Source: Maridesulfovibrio zosterae DSM 11974 (GTDB lineage: Bacteria; Desulfobacterota; Desulfovibrionia; Desulfovibrionales; Desulfovibrionaceae). Taken from it: a DNA stretch of 64,000 nucleotides. This document shows, piece after piece, positions 61,571-64,000 of the stretch. Positions within the stretch are counted from its first letter, which is position 1, and every line of letters starts with the position of its first letter. The notes under the pieces were generated by a model. It searched no databases. It was not told the origin of the DNA and worked only from the letters and a program-made list of their open reading frames with translations. Position numbers and translations under genes: made by a program. The stretch is from the NCBI RefSeq assembly GCF_000425265.1, contig NZ_AUDC01000012.1:186001-250000 (forward strand). Reading direction: 5' to 3'.

Positions 61571-64000
61571 TTATTTTCTAATCGGTTTAATATTCCAAAT
61601 ATCCCGTGCATATTCCTGCATGGTTCTATCTGTTGAAAACATACCCATTCGCGCGGTATTCAATATGGCTTTACGTGCCCACAATTTGGGCTGCCCATAA
61701 TCTTTGGAGACTTGCTCCTGAGTTTCAATATATGATTGAAAGTCTGCAAGGTGTAAATACTGTTCATTATCAGAAAGAAGCTTATCGACAATCCAGCGAA
61801 AAAGATCATAATCATGAGGAGAAAATCTATTTTCAAGAAGCGCTCCAAGCACCTGCCTGATTTCGAATGAGTTATTATAAATATCTTGAGGATGATAGGA
61901 ACCACTGGTTAATTTCTTTTCCACCTCATTTTCCCGCAATCCGAAAAGGTAAAAATTGTCCTCCCCGACTTCATTCAGCATTTCAATATTTGCCCCATCA
62001 TACGTTCCTATTGTAAGTGCTCCATTCATAGCAAACTTCATATTACCAGTGCCGGATGCCTCTGTCCCTGCAGTAGATATCTGCTCACTTAAATCACAGG
62101 CAGGGATAATTTTTTCAGCCAATGAAACTCTGTAATCTGGAATAAATGCAACTTTAAGTATATCTTTTGTGCGGGGATCATTATTAACAACGGCGCCAAC
62201 ACTATGAATCAATTTAATAATCTGCTTCGCCTCCCAATATCCGGGAGCAGCTTTGCCTGCAAAAATAAAAGTACGCGCGCTTACAGGTTCTTTACCGTGG
62301 TCCACCAATTGAATATACATATGAATTATATGCAATACATTTAGCAGTTGCCGCTTATACTCATGAATACGCTTGGCCTGGATATCAAATATTGAATCAG
62401 GAGAAACCTTAATTCCAAGAGTACCATGAATTAATTTTCCTAATCTTATTTTATTTTCACGTTTAGCGGTCATAAATAAAGCCTGAAATTCTGAACTGTC
62501 AGCATGAGTATCCAGTTTTCTAAGCTTAGAAAGGTCGGTTATCCATTTTTTACCTACAGTATCTGTAAGTAATCTGGATAATCCCGGATTTGCCTTGAGC
62601 AACCAGCGGCGTGGAGTTACTCCATTAGTTTTGTTGTTGAACTTTTCTGGTTCAAGCTCATTAAAATCAGGAAAAAGACGAGTCTTGACCAGTTCTGAAT
62701 GTAATGCTGAAACACCATTAACTGAATGAGAACCGATAACCGCAAGATTTCCCATACGAACTTTCTTGCTGCCATCTTCTGCAATTAAAGACATACGACG
62801 AACTTTGTCTTCATTTCCCGGATACCTGTTTTTAACTTTAGCAAGAAACCTTTTGTTAATCTCATAGATAATTTGCAAATGTCTGGGCAAAACTTTTTCA
62901 AGCAGCGAAACGGACCACTGTTCCAGAGCTTCAGGAAGCAAGGTATGATTAGTGTAAGCACATGTTGCCTTAGTTATATTCCATGCCTTTTCCCACTTAA
63001 TTCTTTTTTCATCGACCAGGAAACGCATCAACTCGACTACGGTCAACGCAGGATGTGTATCATTCAGTTGAATAGCCACATATTTTGCAAATTCATCTAA
63101 ATTGCTATTCTGAGCCAGAAAACGACGGGTAATATCGCGCAATCCGCATGCTACAAGAAAATACTCCTGCACCAGACGCAATTCTTTACCAAATGAAACA
63201 GATTCTGTCGGGTAGAGAACCTTGGAAACCATTTCAGACTCAATTTTACGCTGTACTGCCCGTATATAGTCACCGTGATTAAAAATTTCCATATCGAAAT
63301 TTTTAGATGCCTTAGCAGCAAAAAGACGCAGGTAATTTACCGTATTACCACCGTAGCCAACAATTGGGATATCGTAGGGAACTCCGACAATATCATCCCA
63401 GTCCATCCACATGGGCAGATATTCCCCGCTTGGAGTTACACTATTTTCCACCCTGCCATAAATCGGGATTATAACAGATTGATCAAACCGTGGAATCTGG
63501 AGAGGCATACCATCCATCATCCAGTAATCGGCAAGCTCTTTCTGGTATCCATTGTGAATAATCTGTCTAAAAAGTCCATACTCATAATGAATGCCGTAAC
63601 CGCAACCGGGCATATCAAGAGTTGCCAGTGAATCAAGAAAACATGCTGCAAGACGTCCAAGTCCACCGTTTCCAAGAGCAGGGTCACGTTCACTAGCCCG
63701 CACCTCATCCAGATCAAAGCCCATATTCTTAAAAATATCCTCGCAAAGATCGAGCAACTCCATATTACAGAGCGAATTTCCAAGACAACGTCCGAGCAGA
63801 TATTCAATGGAAAAATAATACATACGCTTGGCTTTAGAGTTACGATATCTGTCCCGCGTCTGGATCATACGCTCAACTAATCTGTCACGAATAGCTAAAG
63901 AGAGAGCTTTTCCCATATCATGCTCATTTGCGTATTTAACTTCCTTACTCAGAGAGTAAACAACATGATCTCGTATATCAGCTGTTAAGCTTTTGCGATC
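61571..64000 (-). CDS. glgP: Glycogen/starch/alpha-glucan phosphorylase (5' end outside window)
   Basis: 809 residues of a GT35 phosphorylase are present; the reading frame stays open to the right edge, so the start lies outside the window. It releases glucose 1-phosphate from glycogen using PLP. YFSIEYLLGR, LGNGGLGRLAACFLDS, FVHLNDTHPAL-like QLNDTHPALTVVELMR, GVTPRRWLL and the PLP lysine in GTGNMKFAMNGALTIG are intact, as are IHEYKRQLLN and GTYDGANIE. It is convergent with nothing; the gene ends 84 bp before the neighbouring thiamine-binding-type gene region. Confidence 0.96.
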   Translation of the reverse strand, partial: DRKSLTADIRDHVVYSLSKEVKYANEHDMGKALSLAIRDRLVERMIQTRDRYRNSKAKRMYYFSIEYLLGRCLGNSLCNMELLDLCEDIFKNMGFDLDEVRASERDPALGNGGLGRLAACFLDSLATLDMPGCGYGIHYEYGLFRQIIHNGYQKELADYWMMDGMPLQIPRFDQSVIIPIYGRVENSVTPSGEYLPMWMDWDDIVGVPYDIPIVGYGGNTVNYLRLFAAKASKNFDMEIFNHGDYIRAVQRKIESEMVSKVLYPTESVSFGKELRLVQEYFLVACGLRDITRRFLAQNSNLDEFAKYVAIQLNDTHPALTVVELMRFLVDEKRIKWEKAWNITKATCAYTNHTLLPEALEQWSVSLLEKVLPRHLQIIYEINKRFLAKVKNRYPGNEDKVRRMSLIAEDGSKKVRMGNLAVIGSHSVNGVSALHSELVKTRLFPDFNELEPEKFNNKTNGVTPRRWLLKANPGLSRLLTDTVGKKWITDLSKLRKLDTHADSSEFQALFMTAKRENKIRLGKLIHGTLGIKVSPDSIFDIQAKRIHEYKRQLLNVLHIIHMYIQLVDHGKEPVSARTFIFAGKAAPGYWEAKQIIKLIHSVGAVVNNDPRTKDILKVAFIPDYRVSLAEKIIPACDLSEQISTAGTEASGTGNMKFAMNGALTIGTYDGANIEMLNEVGEDNFYLFGLRENEVEKKLTSGSYHPQDIYNNSFEIRQVLGALLENRFSPHDYDLFRWIVDKLLSDNEQYLHLADFQSYIETQEQVSKDYGQPKLWARKAILNTARMGMFSTDRTMQEYARDIWNIKPIRK

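Noticed and set aside
1-64000. Mobile elements or phage remnants
   Set aside because: No transposase, integrase, long direct repeats or att-like duplication of the tRNA-Trp 3' end was found.

Overview
The window looks like a chromosomal segment of a low-GC, motile, Gram-negative member of the Desulfovibrionales (Desulfovibrio/Maridesulfovibrio-like). This is inferred from gene content and protein style: a short flagellin, many sensor kinases and single-domain response regulators, a large fused FAD/Fe-S 2-hydroxyacid dehydrogenase, a LutC-like LUD protein, lipoproteins and GmhA (an outer-membrane LPS pathway), and the rpmH-rnpA-yidD-yidC-jag/mnmE block. No rRNA, CRISPR array, transposase, integrase or phage gene was seen. 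One tRNA gene, tRNA-Trp, is present.

Layout. 1-8.3 kb: a SulP anion transporter (cut by the left edge) behind a TetR-type regulator with two candidate operators, a class V aminotransferase, a 1181-residue YdiJ-like oxidoreductase, then ruvX and mltG. 8.3-20.6 kb: a dense signalling region. Two divergent transcription units each pair an orphan ABC-type periplasmic binding protein with a membrane histidine kinase (no permease or ATPase). One also encodes a PilZ protein and a receiver-STAS protein; the other a receiver, an HD-GYP phosphodiesterase, a hybrid kinase and a putative molybdenum carrier. A small Hpt protein sits at the end. 20.7-22.6 kb: an ArsR/SmtB-regulated metal efflux operon whose permease has a Cys/His-rich loop, followed by a 49-residue membrane protein. 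23.3-25.5 kb: a ThiS-like sulfur carrier, a TtuA-type tRNA thiolase and a glycosyltransferase, tightly coupled. 25.9-28.2 kb: a receiver, tRNA-Trp, a site-2 protease and trpS. 28.3-36.5 kb: pabA-pabB-pabC for p-aminobenzoate, a class I aminotransferase and an RND efflux pair without an outer-membrane channel. 37-40 kb: isocitrate dehydrogenase and flagellin, both with long structured leaders. 40.8-50.8 kb: a sensor kinase, NagZ, gmhA, a receiver, a LysE-type exporter, a chemoreceptor, a methyltransferase and a DksA-like factor. 50.9-54.6 kb: a NimA-like flavoprotein, two glycosyltransferases of the TIGR04283/TIGR04282 type and mnmE. 54.7-58.7 kb: jag, yidC, yidD, rnpA and rpmH. 58.9-64 kb: LUD protein, UPF0280 protein, lipoprotein, thiamine-binding-type protein and glycogen phosphorylase (cut by the right edge).

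The observations most worth following are: the transporter-less binding-protein/kinase pairs joined to c-di-GMP proteins; a Cys-rich insertion that splits the HAMP domain of one kinase; an apparent AUU start codon for rnpA; a roughly 200-residue Arg/Asn/Tyr/Gly-rich repeat tail on Jag; a CsrA-type hairpin in the flagellin leader; a sulfur carrier ending in Val-Gly; and a compact set of perfect inverted repeats in a gene-free stretch near 40.2 kb. Start codons were re-chosen from Shine-Dalgarno spacing where the longest frame looked too long.
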